Source of the DNA: DATAOG01 sp963753685
Lineage (GTDB): Bacteria > Pseudomonadota > Alphaproteobacteria > Geminicoccales > Geminicoccaceae
Direction: 5' to 3'
Assembly (NCBI GenBank): GCA_963753685.1
Contig: CAVWDE010000025.1
Location: forward strand, 148,209-212,208
DNA: 64,000 bases
The notes under the pieces were generated by a model. It saw nothing but the letters and a program-made list of their open reading frames with translations. It did no database searches and was not told the origin of the DNA. Made by a program: the position numbers and the translations under genes. This document shows, in pieces, positions 29,440 through 37,630 of this stretch. Position 1 is the first letter of the stretch. Each line of letters begins with the position of its first letter.

Positions 29440-30660
29440 CTAGGTTTTCTTGAGCAGCTTCTGCCACACGCCGGACCGGGCGCCGCCACTGCCCGCCGGA
29501 GCGCCGCACAAGCGCTCGGTGATCTGGCGCAGGCCGGCCGCCACCGCGCCCTTGCCCGCCGCCACCGGCTGACCGAAGTTGGTCGCCGCGGCGACCGTCT
29601 TGGCGTCGAACGGCAGCACCAGGTCGAGCTTGCGCGCCACGCCCTTCTCGAACTCGGCGCGCGGCATCTCGCCCTGCTTGTGCTCGCCGGCCCGATTGAC
29701 CACCAGCGTGATGTTGCAGGAGGCGTTCATGGTCGGCAGCATGCCGGTCATGCGCATCGTGTCGCGCATCCCGGCGAGCGACAGATCGGTGACCAGGATC
29801 ATGTCGGTCGCGCTCTGCAGGATCTGCTGGGTGCAGGCATTGGGGTTGCGCGGCACGTCGACCACGACGTAGTGGAACTTGTTGCGGAGCTCGGTGGTGA
29901 GCAGCTCGACCGCGCCGTAGTCGAGCAGCAGGGTCTCGTCGGGGCTCTCCTCGGCGCTCAGCACGAACAGGCGCTCGGAGTGCTGGATCAGCACGCGATC
30001 CATGAACAGCCCGTCGATCCGGTTCGGATTCTCGAGCGCCTCGCGCAACCCGTGGCTCGGCTCCAGATCGAGCGACAGCGCGACGGTACCGAACTGGAGG
30101 TCGAGATCGACCAGGGCGACCCGGCGCCGGCGGTCGTGGGCGATCAGCCAGGCGATGCTGGTCGCGACGGTGGTCGCGCCGACCCCGCCGCGGGTGCCCG
30201 CGACCGCGACCAGCTTGCCGAGCTTCTGGTTGCCCTTGACCACGCCGGTCTGCTCGGACGCGGCCATGATCGCCTTCTGCAGCAGGGCGGGCGTGAGCGG
30301 CTTGACCAGATAGTCGGCGACGCCGTGCTGTAAAAGGTCGCGGAACAGGCCGCAGTCGTTGCGACTGCCGACCGCCACCACGGTCACGCCCGGCTCGCAG
30401 ACGTCGGCCAGCGAATTGATGTCGGACAGCGGCAGATCGGAGTCGCTGACGTCGATCAGCAACAGCTTGGGCGAGCGGTTCTCGCCGAGATGCTTGACCG
30501 CGTTCTTGACCGTGCCCTGACGGATCGAGGCATGCGGCAGCATCATCTCGCCGACCACCTGATCGACCACGGCGAAGGTGTCGGCATCGGCGATGAAAGC
30601 GAGGAACTGGTCGCGCTGCTCGGCGCCGGCCTGTTCGGTGGTTGCGATCGCGGTCGCCAT
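29440..30660 (-). CDS. cpaE: Pilus localisation ATPase CpaE/TadZ
   Basis: CpaE/TadZ is a ParA/MinD-like protein that positions the Tad machinery at the pole. The protein is 406 aa. An N-terminal receiver-like domain (PKLLLIDVSDSDLPLSDIN, HGVADYLVKPLTPALL) is followed by an ATPase domain whose deviant Walker A reads AGTRGGVGATTVATS, with threonine after GxGA where MinD has lysine. VALVDLDLQFGTVALSLDLEP and VVVDVPRNPN follow. ATG at 30660 overlaps the cpaD stop (ATGA). Confidence 0.92.
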   Translation of the reverse strand: MATAIATTEQAGAEQRDQFLAFIADADTFAVVDQVVGEMMLPHASIRQGTVKNAVKHLGENRSPKLLLIDVSDSDLPLSDINSLADVCEPGVTVVAVGSRNDCGLFRDLLQHGVADYLVKPLTPALLQKAIMAASEQTGVVKGNQKLGKLVAVAGTRGGVGATTVATSIAWLIAHDRRRRVALVDLDLQFGTVALSLDLEPSHGLREALENPNRIDGLFMDRVLIQHSERLFVLSAEESPDETLLLDYGAVELLTTELRNKFHYVVVDVPRNPNACTQQILQSATDMILVTDLSLAGMRDTMRMTGMLPTMNASCNITLVVNRAGEHKQGEMPRAEFEKGVARKLDLVLPFDAKTVAAATNFGQPVAAGKGAVAAGLRQITERLCGAPAGSGGARSGVWQKLLKKT

Positions 30661-31415
30661 CACTGTCCGACCTTCTCTTTCTGGAGTTCGATCACCTTGC
30701 CGGTGCGGTAGCGCACGATGCCCTCGGCCTGCTGGATGCCATCGGCGGGCCCGAGGGTGCGGCCGCGCACCAGGTCCTTGGGCTCGGCGACCATCAGCCC
30801 GAGATTGGTCTCGGTGGCACAACCGAAGTTGCTGTGCGGCAGATTGGCGAAGTCGGTGCCGCTCTCGCGGCTCCAGTCCGGGCAGGCCGGCAGGGTGACC
30901 AGGTAGCGCTCGAGCACCAGCTCGACCCGGCGGTTCTGCCGCCAGACGTCGGGGCCGGTGCCGGCGGCCGCCGGGATCGCCTCGCCGTAAGAGCTGGTGG
31001 TGACGGTCACGCTCTCGAAGCCGTGCTGGTGCAGAAAGGCGCTCACGGCCTGGGCGCGGCGGCCCGCCAGCTCGAGGTTGTAGAGGTCGGTCGCGCGCTC
31101 GTCGGCATGGCCCTCGAGCCGGATCGTGTCGCGGGTGTGCGGCTCGACGCTGCCCAGGAAGGTCAGCAGCCGGTCCTGCTCGAGGCCGCTGATCTCGGCG
31201 CGGTCGGTGTCGAAATAGACCGCATGCCGGTACTCCGCGCGGTCGACCTCGAGCCGCTTGGGCGAGCTCGCCTCGAGCCAGCCGCGATCGGCGTTGGTGC
31301 CGAGGTTGGCCGGCGCGCAGGCGGTCAGTCCGAGCCCGAGGATCGAGGCCCAGAGCCATGGGCACGACCGGTGCGGCTGGGCGCGGTCGGGGTGCTGCAG
31401 GGCAGCCGTCATCAC
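30660..31415 (-). CDS. cpaD: Pilus assembly lipoprotein CpaD
   Basis: The protein is 251 aa, a predicted outer-membrane lipoprotein (lipobox LGLTAC about residue 33) of the CpaD family. The C-terminal signature is clear: LPACPDWSRE, SNFGCATETNLGLMVAEPKDLVRGR and GPADGIQQAEGIVRYRTGK. The central part EGHADERATDLYNLELAGRRAQAV resembles an OmpA-type peptidoglycan-binding segment, so it may anchor the secretin to the wall. It lies between secretin and CpaE in the usual Cpa order. Confidence 0.9.
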   Translation of the reverse strand: MMTAALQHPDRAQPHRSCPWLWASILGLGLTACAPANLGTNADRGWLEASSPKRLEVDRAEYRHAVYFDTDRAEISGLEQDRLLTFLGSVEPHTRDTIRLEGHADERATDLYNLELAGRRAQAVSAFLHQHGFESVTVTTSSYGEAIPAAAGTGPDVWRQNRRVELVLERYLVTLPACPDWSRESGTDFANLPHSNFGCATETNLGLMVAEPKDLVRGRTLGPADGIQQAEGIVRYRTGKVIELQKEKVGQ

Positions 31416-31422
31416 CGTTCTC

Positions 31423-32871
31423 CTATTCCAGAGCGAAGCCGACCGGGCCGCTCAGGCGCTGTCCCTCGGGCCCGATGGGGCCGTCCTGGCCGGGCTGCAA
31501 GGTGGCGCTGTGCAGCCGACCTTCGAGGATGCGCTCGATGTCGCTCGGCGCCCGGTAGCCATCGGTCGGCGCCGCCATGGCCTGCGCGTCGTCGACCGGC
31601 CGCACGAGGTAGGGCGTGACCAGGATCACGAGTTCGGTCTCGTTGCTCTGGAAGCGTTGCGAGCGGAACAGCGTGCCGAGCACCGGCAGGTCGCCGAGGC
31701 CGGGAAACTTGCTCAGCCGGTTCTGGACGTCGCTCGACATCAGGCCGCCGATCGCGAACGACTGGCCGCTGCCGAGCTCGACCGTGGTCTCGGCCCGCCG
31801 GGTGGCGAGACCGGGGATGACCAGCCCGTTGATGGTGATCGAGCCCTTCTCGGACAGGTCGCTGACCTCGGGGCGGACCTTGAGGCTGATCCGGTCGGCG
31901 GTCAGCACGGTCGGCGTGAACGCCAGGCTGATGCCGAAGTCCTTGAACTGAATGGTCAGGCCGTTGTTGCCGTTGTCGACCGGGATCGGGAACTCGCCGC
32001 CGGCGAGAAAGCTCGCGGTCTCGCCCGAGAGCGCGGTCAGGTTGGGCTCGGCGAGCACGTTGACCAGGCCTTCCTCGGCCAGCGCGTCGATCGCGACGTT
32101 GACCGCGGCGTCGCTGCTGGTGTAGTTGCCGAACGCCGTATTGGCGCCCCCGGCGTCGCGCAGGAAGGTGCCGGCAGCGTCGGCCACGGAGCGACCGTTG
32201 ACGAAGCCGAAGGAAAAGTCGCCGGTCTGGAACAGCGCCTGCCAGTTGATGCCGAACTGCTTCAGCACATCGCGTGAGACCTCCGCGACGCGCACCCGCA
32301 GATGCACCTGGGTCGGCGCATCGATGCGCACGCGGTTGAGCAGGGTCTCCTTGTCGCCGAGGTAGCGCTCGGCGAGGTCGCGCAGCTCCTGGGCCTCGAG
32401 CGGGCTGTCGACCTGGCCGCTGAGCACGATGCTGCCGTCGATGGTCGCGACCTCGACCCGGCTGGTCGGCAGCAGCTGCTGGATCGCCTGGCGCAGCCCG
32501 GACAGGTTGTGCTGGACGACCACGCGGGTGCGCAGCAGGACCTGATCGTTCTCGTCGACCGCGTACAGGCTGGTCTCGCCGGCGCGCTTGCCGAACAGAT
32601 AGACGATGCTCGGCGACTGCGCCTGAACGTCGGCGATGTCGGGGTCGGCGACGAACACCGTGGCCGCCGGGCGCGGCAGGCGGATCACCCGGCCCTTGTG
32701 CAGCTCGACGGTGAGCGAGCCTTCGGTCGCGACCGTCTCGGCGGTGCCCTGACCGGCCGCCGGCGTCGCCAGCAGGCTGACCGCGAGGACCAGCCCGAGA
32801 TTGAGGAGCCGACGCGGTGTCGCGCTCGACGGGGTGGCCCGGCGTCCGCAGCCGATGTGCGCGAGAGTCAT
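31423..32871 (-). CDS. cpaC: Tad pilus secretin CpaC (RcpA)
   Basis: CpaC forms the outer-membrane channel for the Flp pilus. The protein is 482 aa: signal peptide (LLNLGLVLAVSLLATPAAG), BON/N-domains (HKGRVIRLPRPAATVFVADPDIADVQ; SRVEVATIDGSIVLSGQV), then the secretin domain with ALAEEGLVNVLAEPNLTALSG and SGQSFAIGGLMSSDVQNRLSKFPGLGDLPVLGTLF, the family hallmark. Its ATG (32871) overlaps the cpaB stop (ATGA). Confidence 0.94.
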   Translation of the reverse strand: MTLAHIGCGRRATPSSATPRRLLNLGLVLAVSLLATPAAGQGTAETVATEGSLTVELHKGRVIRLPRPAATVFVADPDIADVQAQSPSIVYLFGKRAGETSLYAVDENDQVLLRTRVVVQHNLSGLRQAIQQLLPTSRVEVATIDGSIVLSGQVDSPLEAQELRDLAERYLGDKETLLNRVRIDAPTQVHLRVRVAEVSRDVLKQFGINWQALFQTGDFSFGFVNGRSVADAAGTFLRDAGGANTAFGNYTSSDAAVNVAIDALAEEGLVNVLAEPNLTALSGETASFLAGGEFPIPVDNGNNGLTIQFKDFGISLAFTPTVLTADRISLKVRPEVSDLSEKGSITINGLVIPGLATRRAETTVELGSGQSFAIGGLMSSDVQNRLSKFPGLGDLPVLGTLFRSQRFQSNETELVILVTPYLVRPVDDAQAMAAPTDGYRAPSDIERILEGRLHSATLQPGQDGPIGPEGQRLSGPVGFALE

Positions 32872-33722
32872 TGCTTTGATCCCTGCTGGACCGTGACGTT
32901 TTCAGTGTTGCTGCCGCGCAGCACGAGCAGGCGTGACGACAGCCGGCCGGTCTGGAGGACGTGCGAGACGTCCTTGTCCCAGGTCATGCTGTCGGTCCGG
33001 GCCGCCACGGCATGGTCCGCCTCCTGGTCGGAGGCCAGGCTGCGCAGGCTCAGCGACAGCTTGCCGAGCTCGGTCAGCAGAGCCACCGATTCGGCCTGCT
33101 GCGGCGTGACCTCGAAGGTCGCGGTCTTGGCCTTCTCGTTGGCTTTGCCGGACTCGGCCAGATCGCTGGTCGTGGCGCCCATGGCGATGATCCGGATGTC
33201 CTTGAGCACGGTCTCGCTGACCCGGCGCGTGGTGCCGTCGCCGGAGATCAGAGTTTGGGTCAGGATCAGATCGACCCGGTCGCCCGGGAAGATCAGGCCG
33301 GCGTTGCTCGAGGTCGCGTTGATCGGCACCGACGCCGCGCGCATCCCGGGATCGAGCACCGCCGCCAGGAAGCCGCGATCGCCGGGCTTGACCACGGCGC
33401 CGTCGGTGATCGGCTCGCCGGCGGCGATGAAGCTGCGGACCACGGCGCCGATCATCTCGGTGTCGGCCCGCTTGCCGCGCAGCACGTAGGTGTCGGGCAC
33501 GTCGTCGGTCGGCCAGCGCTGCCAGCGCAGATGCTGCGGCTTGATGAAGATGCCGGCCGCCAGATCGCTGTCGGCGACCAGCACTTCGTGGATCGTCTGC
33601 TTGGGCGCCGGCGCGGCGGCGGTCGTGGTCTCCTGGTGCGCGACCCAGCTGCGCGCGTACATCGCCGTGCCGCCGGCAGCGATCACGGCGATCAGCAAAA
33701 CGATGATGCGACGCGGACCCAT
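32868..33722 (-). CDS. cpaB: Flp pilus assembly protein CpaB (RcpC)
   Basis: The protein is 284 aa. It has an N-terminal signal anchor (IIVLLIAVIAAGGTAMYA), an SAF domain (EVLVADSDLAAGIFIKPQHLRWQ, RSFIAAGEPITDGAVV) and the RcpC/CpaB domain (ISVPINATSSNAGLIFPGDRVDLILTQ reads here as ASVPINATSSNAGLIFPGD). It is thought to modulate the secretin or contact peptidoglycan. The ATG at 33722 is chosen over longer in-frame extensions because it begins MGPRRIIVLLIAV like homologues and follows cpaA by 11 bases. Confidence 0.92.
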   Translation of the reverse strand: MGPRRIIVLLIAVIAAGGTAMYARSWVAHQETTTAAAPAPKQTIHEVLVADSDLAAGIFIKPQHLRWQRWPTDDVPDTYVLRGKRADTEMIGAVVRSFIAAGEPITDGAVVKPGDRGFLAAVLDPGMRAASVPINATSSNAGLIFPGDRVDLILTQTLISGDGTTRRVSETVLKDIRIIAMGATTSDLAESGKANEKAKTATFEVTPQQAESVALLTELGKLSLSLRSLASDQEADHAVAARTDSMTWDKDVSHVLQTGRLSSRLLVLRGSNTENVTVQQGSKQ

Positions 33723-33733
33723 GGGGTGCCTCC

Positions 33734-34318
33734 TCAGGACTTCATCAATTCGACGATGACCGCCACGCCGCCGGCGGCGATCGCGATCCCGTACGGCAAG
33801 GTGGCGGGCGCTGGCACCGCCGTCGTGGCCGGTGCGCCAGGCTCCGGCTGTTCGGTCGCGGGCAGCGGCGCGGCGCCGCGGCCGCCGCTGACGGCCAGGC
33901 CGAAGCCGGCCAGATGGGCGTCGATCAGGGGGCCCCAGCGCCAGTACCAGAGGCTGGCGCAGCCGACCACGCCGCCGGTCAGCGTGGTGACCAGAGCGAA
34001 CAGGGCGAAATTGTCGACCCCGGCCCACAGGCTGATCGCGGTGATCAGCTTGACGTCACCGCCGCCGATCAGGTCGCGGGCGAACAGCAGCACCCCGAGC
34101 AGGCCGACCAGCAGACTGACCGCGAGGGCGCCCGGCCAGGCCACCGGGACCGGGCTGAGCAGCAGGTAGACCGGATAGAGCGCGGCGACGCCGGCATTCA
34201 GCCAATTGGGAATGCGGCGCTCACGCAGGTCGGTGATCGCCGCCAGGAACAGAAGTGTCATCAGCGCTGCGAAACAGGCGTAGAGCGGCAGCGTGGTCGG
34301 GTCGAAGGCGCGCGCCAT
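33734..34318 (-). CDS. cpaA: Prepilin peptidase CpaA/TadV
   Basis: This A24-family aspartic peptidase cleaves Flp prepilins. The protein is 194 aa with about five helices. The first catalytic Asp is in AAITDLRERRIPNWLN, the second in the GGGDVKL motif of the later loop, both required residues of TadV/CpaA. The C-terminal part beyond residue 140 is extended by an Ala/Pro-rich segment and one more helix compared with minimal family members. It lies between the pilin genes and cpaB. Confidence 0.92.
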   Translation of the reverse strand: MARAFDPTTLPLYACFAALMTLLFLAAITDLRERRIPNWLNAGVAALYPVYLLLSPVPVAWPGALAVSLLVGLLGVLLFARDLIGGGDVKLITAISLWAGVDNFALFALVTTLTGGVVGCASLWYWRWGPLIDAHLAGFGLAVSGGRGAAPLPATEQPEPGAPATTAVPAPATLPYGIAIAAGGVAVIVELMKS

Positions 34319-34333
34319 AGGCCCGCCCGCGCC

Positions 34334-34576
34334 TTAGGATCCCGCGCCTTCGAAGGCGGCGATCAGTGCCGGCAAGGGCAAGGAGATCAGGGCCGAGCCC
34401 AGGTTCCCGAGGGCGCCGATGATCACCAGCGCGATCAGGCCGACCAGCAAGGCGTACTCGATCGACGTGCCGCCCTCGGTCGCCCGGAACAAGCGTAGCG
34501 CCCGGGCGAGCCAGCTTCTTGCTGGCCGGGAAGGCAGTGACCTGCACACGATTCTGCTTCTTTCCATGATGCCCAT
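34334..34576 (-). CDS. flp: Second Flp family type IVb pilin
   Basis: This 80-aa prepilin has the Flp cleavage and polymerisation motif: EGG followed by TSIEYALLVGLIALVIIGAL, so processing is expected after the glycine before TSIEY, with Glu+5 and Tyr+6 (as in the Flp motif GxxxxEY) retained. The leader is unusually long (about 36 residues); a start at the ATG at 34567 would shorten it by three. The mature C-terminus is hydrophobic and proline-containing (LISLPLPALIAAFEG), unlike the major pilin next door. It may be a minor pilin. Confidence 0.82.
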   Translation of the reverse strand: MGIMERSRIVCRSLPSRPARSWLARALRLFRATEGGTSIEYALLVGLIALVIIGALGNLGSALISLPLPALIAAFEGAGS

Positions 34577-34656
34577 GACGTGCCCCGCGGGAGCGGATGC
34601 GGCATCGGCGGCCGCAGGTGCCGCCGACGCCCGGCTCCGATTGCCTTGATCAGCCG

Positions 34657-34830
34657 CTAGGGAGTGGTGCCGCCCAGCTGGTCGGAGACCGCCTGGAAGG
34701 TGCTCTTGAGGTTGTCGCCGAGGGTCCCGAGGACGGCGATGATCGCCACCGACACCAGCGCCGCGATCAGGCCGTATTCGATCGCCGTGGCGCCGCTCTC
34801 ATCCTTGGCGAAGCGGTTGAAGATGCTCAT
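34657..34830 (-). CDS. flp: Flp family major pilin
   Basis: This 57-aa prepilin is a classic Flp: short basic leader MSIFNRFAKDESG, cleavage before ATAIEY, then the hydrophobic helix GLIAALVSVAIIAVLGTLG and a short hydrophilic tail. The ATG at 34830 is preferred to one 15 bases upstream because GGGGGAACG precedes it as ribosome binding site. It is the first gene of the tad operon, as expected for the most abundant product. Confidence 0.93.
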   Translation of the reverse strand: MSIFNRFAKDESGATAIEYGLIAALVSVAIIAVLGTLGDNLKSTFQAVSDQLGGTTP

Positions 34831-34960
34831 GGAACGTTCCCCCATATCTATGAACGTGACAGGGGAGACATTGCCCGAAATATCTTAATAAAAGGTATAG
34901 TGGGGCGACTGGGTCATTTTTATTGTTCTATTTACCTTAATCGAAATTAGCGAAAGCGAA
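34831..34960 (-). promoter_or_regulatory. AT-rich leader and likely promoter of the flp/tad operon
   Basis: This 130-bp gap between the flippase-like gene and flp is the most AT-rich non-coding stretch of the first 60 kb, standing out from GC-rich surroundings. It ends in a perfect 10-bp palindrome GGAACGTTCC (34831-34840) that overlaps the ribosome binding site of flp. A TTAA-N6-TTAG pair (34937-34950) resembles a CtrA box but its spacing is one base short of the TTAA-N7-TTAA consensus. The exact promoter was not resolved. Confidence 0.55.
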
Positions 34961-35914
34961 CTATATTTGACTTTTACTTTGCGCGGCGGCCGCTGGCGGA
35001 GCGGCCTGGGACGGCAGCGGCAGCGGCAGCGCGAGCGCGAGCCCGAAGAAGACGCCGTCGCCGGCGGTCGCCACCAGGCGCAGCGCCAGCGCGACCGCGG
35101 CGCTCGCCTCGGGGCCGAGGGCGCCGTCGAGGACCATGATCAGGACCGCCTCGCGGACGCCGATGCCGGCCGCCGCGCCGGGCGCGACGAAGCCCGCGAC
35201 CCAGGCGAGCGCCAGCGCCGAGATGCTGGTCAGCGGATCGAGCGCGCCCGGCCCGTGGCCGCCCAAGAGCGCTGCCAGGAGCCAGAGGATGCCGCCCACG
35301 ATGGCGAAGAAGGCGACCTGCAAGGCCATGGCCCGGAGCACATTGCCGGCGGCCAGGCGGCCGACGCCCGCGGCCGCGCTCGCCTGATCCGGCCGCCGGC
35401 CGGCCGGCAGGAGCCGCGGCGCCAGCAGCGCCAGCGCCAGCGCCGCGAGCGCGCCGGCCGGCAGCACGATCGACCAGGCGCCGAGGCGGGCGAGCGCGAG
35501 CGGCAGGGCCAGGCCGGTCGCGACCGCGATCAAAAGGGCAGTCTCGATCAGCGAGGCGAGCGCCAGCCCGGCCTGCGAATGCCCGAGCGCGCCCCCCAAC
35601 ATCTGCCGGCCAACGAAGTGGAAGCAGTTGCCGGGCAGGTATTTGGCGATCTGGGTGCGGCCGTAGATCGCGTGATAGCCGGACGCCGGTCCCGGCGGGT
35701 GCTGGCTCGCCAGGATCTGCCGCCAGGCCGCGGCCAAAAGGAAACCCGCGACGCCGTAGAGCAGCGCGCCGCCGATGGTCGCCAGCAGGAGCGCTCCAAG
35801 GTGGGTCCGGACCAGCTCCCAGGGGGCGTCCCGCCACAGCCGCGCGCCGACGAACCAGAACGACAGGCCGGTCAGCGGCCAGCCGAGCCAGCGGCCGAGC
35901 TGCCAGCGGCGCAT
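34961..35914 (-). CDS. Lysylphosphatidylglycerol synthase TM region / UPF0104-like flippase protein
   Basis: This is a 317-aa polytopic membrane protein with about eight helices. The segment YGRTQIAKYLPGNCFHFVGRQMLG with its polar N-terminal motif and the late ALAWVAGFVAPGAAAGIGVREAVLIMVL stretch (PGGIGxRE-like) are the marks of the LPG-synthase transmembrane/YbhN superfamily, linked to lipid or lipid-linked sugar flipping. It is the last gene of the minus-strand glycan cluster and ends 130 bases before the pilin gene. The specific lipid is unknown. Confidence 0.8.
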   Translation of the reverse strand: MRRWQLGRWLGWPLTGLSFWFVGARLWRDAPWELVRTHLGALLLATIGGALLYGVAGFLLAAAWRQILASQHPPGPASGYHAIYGRTQIAKYLPGNCFHFVGRQMLGGALGHSQAGLALASLIETALLIAVATGLALPLALARLGAWSIVLPAGALAALALALLAPRLLPAGRRPDQASAAAGVGRLAAGNVLRAMALQVAFFAIVGGILWLLAALLGGHGPGALDPLTSISALALAWVAGFVAPGAAAGIGVREAVLIMVLDGALGPEASAAVALALRLVATAGDGVFFGLALALPLPLPSQAAPPAAAAQSKSQI

Positions 35915-35928
35915 CGGTCGATCCCTCG

Positions 35929-36570
35929 CTATCGGCTGCGGCAGAGCGCCATGGTCCAGGGCAGGGGCGTGCACAGCTCGACCACGTCCAGGTGCTCCTG
36001 GAGGAGCGCGAAGAACCTGGCCGTCGACCAGTGCTGCAGGTGGCCGGGCGTGTTGCCGAGGCCACGCCAGTAGCGGCCGCGGGCGAGGTTCAGCAGCCGC
36101 CAAAGCGGCTCGCGCGGCACGCTGACGATCAGGTGTGGCCGGGCCAGGCGGGCGACCGTCCGGAGCGCCAGGACCGGGTCCGGCAGGTGCTCCAGCACCT
36201 CGCAGCAGACCACGAGCTCGGCGCCGTCCCGATCGGGCTCGAGCGCGTAGAGATCGGCCACCCGGAAGGGGATCGCGAGACCGCGCGCCGCGGCCAGGCT
36301 TTGCGCCTCGCCGACCACCGCCGGCGACAGATCGCTGCCGCGCACGCTCAGCCCCTCGGCGGCCAGGAGCAGGCTCAGATGGCCCTCGCCGCAGCCGATC
36401 TCGTGGACCTCGTGCGCGCCGGTGCTCCAGACCAGATGCCGGAGCGTGGTCGTGAAGTTGGTGACCAGCAGGCGGGCCATCGGATTGCGCGTGTCGTATT
36501 TGGGATAGACGTTGCCGGCGATGGTCGTCCCGGGATCGGCGGGCAGGGGCGCGGACATGAGCGCGGGCAT
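35929..36570 (-). CDS. Class I SAM-dependent methyltransferase
   Basis: The protein is 213 aa. It has SAM motif I HEIGCGEGHLSLLLA, motif II region GSDLSP, ELVVCCEVLEHLPDPVLALR and a late ELCTPLPWTMALCR. This is the UbiG/Methyltransf_11 type. The ATG at 36570 is preferred because GGAGCTG sits 9 bases upstream; another ATG lies at 36558. It is located between the GT2 and the flippase-like gene, with 14-20 base gaps, so it probably methylates an intermediate of the same glycan or lipid pathway. The substrate is unknown. Confidence 0.85.
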   Translation of the reverse strand: MPALMSAPLPADPGTTIAGNVYPKYDTRNPMARLLVTNFTTTLRHLVWSTGAHEVHEIGCGEGHLSLLLAAEGLSVRGSDLSPAVVGEAQSLAAARGLAIPFRVADLYALEPDRDGAELVVCCEVLEHLPDPVLALRTVARLARPHLIVSVPREPLWRLLNLARGRYWRGLGNTPGHLQHWSTARFFALLQEHLDVVELCTPLPWTMALCRSR

Positions 36571-36590
36571 GGGGCAGCTCCAGGTCGCCT

Positions 36591-37625
36591 CTAGGCCGCC
36601 GAGGACTCGCGGCGGCCCGCCGGCGCGCCCGGCGACGTCGCCTCGCGGCGACCCGCCGGCACGCTCGGCAGGGCGTCCTCGCGGGGGCCGGCCTGCTGCA
36701 GGTCGAGCAGCTTCTCGAGCAGCCGGCGATTGACCGCGATCAGATCGGCGACGATGCCGATCAGCCCGGTCTGCACGCCCATGCCCATCAGCAACGCGCC
36801 CAGGATCACCGACTGGACGTGGCCGGCACCCTGGCCGGTCTGGGCCAGGTAGAGGTAGCGCAGGCCGAGCGCGCCGCCGGCCGCACACAGCAGCAGGCCG
36901 ACGCCAGCGAACAGCCGCAGCGGCTTGTAGGTCGCAAAGCTGCGCAGGATGGTCAGCGCCGAGCGGAACACGTAGTCGGGCAGGCTATGGATCAGGCGCG
37001 ACGGCCGGAGATCCGGGTTGGTCCGGATCGGCACCGAGGTCACCGCCATGTTCTTGCGCCCGGCCGCGATGATGGTCTCGAGGGTGTAGGTATACTCGCC
37101 GTACACCTGGAGGCGCAGCGCCGCCGCGCGCGAGAGGGCGCGAAAGCCGCTCGGGGCGTCGACCACGGTGGTCCGCGAGGCCATCCGGACGACCATGGAG
37201 CCCAGCAGCTGCAGCGCCTTCTTGGTGCGCGAGAAATGGGCGGTCGCCGAGATCGGGCGGGCGCCGATCACCAGATCGGCCTCGCCGGCCAGGATCGGCG
37301 CGGTCAGCTTGGGGATGTCGTCGGCGCAGTACTGATTGTCGGCGTCGGTGTTGACGATCACGTCGGCGCCGGCGCGGACCGCGGCCTCGAGGCCGGCCGC
37401 GAAGGCGCGCGCCAGGCCCTGGTTGCGCGCGAGCCGGACGATGTGATCGACGCCCGCGGCCCTGGCGACCGCGATCGTATCGTCGGTGCTGCCGTCGTCG
37501 ATCACCATCCAGTCGACCCGGGCGAAGCCCGGCACGCTGCGCGGCAGGGCCGCAAGCGTGATGCCGAGCGTCGCCGCCTCGTTGAAGCAGGGGATCTGGA
37601 TGATCAGGGTCAGGCCCGCGGACAT
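36591..37625 (-). CDS. Glycosyltransferase family 2 (polyprenyl-phosphate sugar synthase type)
   Basis: The protein is about 344 aa: an N-terminal GT2 domain (QIPCFNEAATLGITLAALP, VIDDGSTDDT, the metal-binding NTDADNQY in place of DxD) followed by two C-terminal helices (LRLFAGVGLLLCAAGGALGLRYLYL and SVILGALLMGMGVQTGLIGIVADLI). This is the layout of GtrB/dolichyl-phosphate-mannose synthase-like enzymes that charge polyprenyl phosphate with a sugar. The C-terminal tail has two PAGRRE units. A TTG nine bases upstream (37634) could be the start and overlaps the preceding gene's stop region. Likely partner of the next gene. Confidence 0.87.
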   Translation of the reverse strand: MSAGLTLIIQIPCFNEAATLGITLAALPRSVPGFARVDWMVIDDGSTDDTIAVARAAGVDHIVRLARNQGLARAFAAGLEAAVRAGADVIVNTDADNQYCADDIPKLTAPILAGEADLVIGARPISATAHFSRTKKALQLLGSMVVRMASRTTVVDAPSGFRALSRAAALRLQVYGEYTYTLETIIAAGRKNMAVTSVPIRTNPDLRPSRLIHSLPDYVFRSALTILRSFATYKPLRLFAGVGLLLCAAGGALGLRYLYLAQTGQGAGHVQSVILGALLMGMGVQTGLIGIVADLIAVNRRLLEKLLDLQQAGPREDALPSVPAGRREATSPGAPAGRRESSAA

Positions 37626-37630
37626 GGGGT

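Noticed and set aside
34937..34950. CtrA binding site upstream of flp
   Set aside because: Spacing between the two half-sites is six rather than seven, and one half is TTAG. It is noted only as a weak resemblance.
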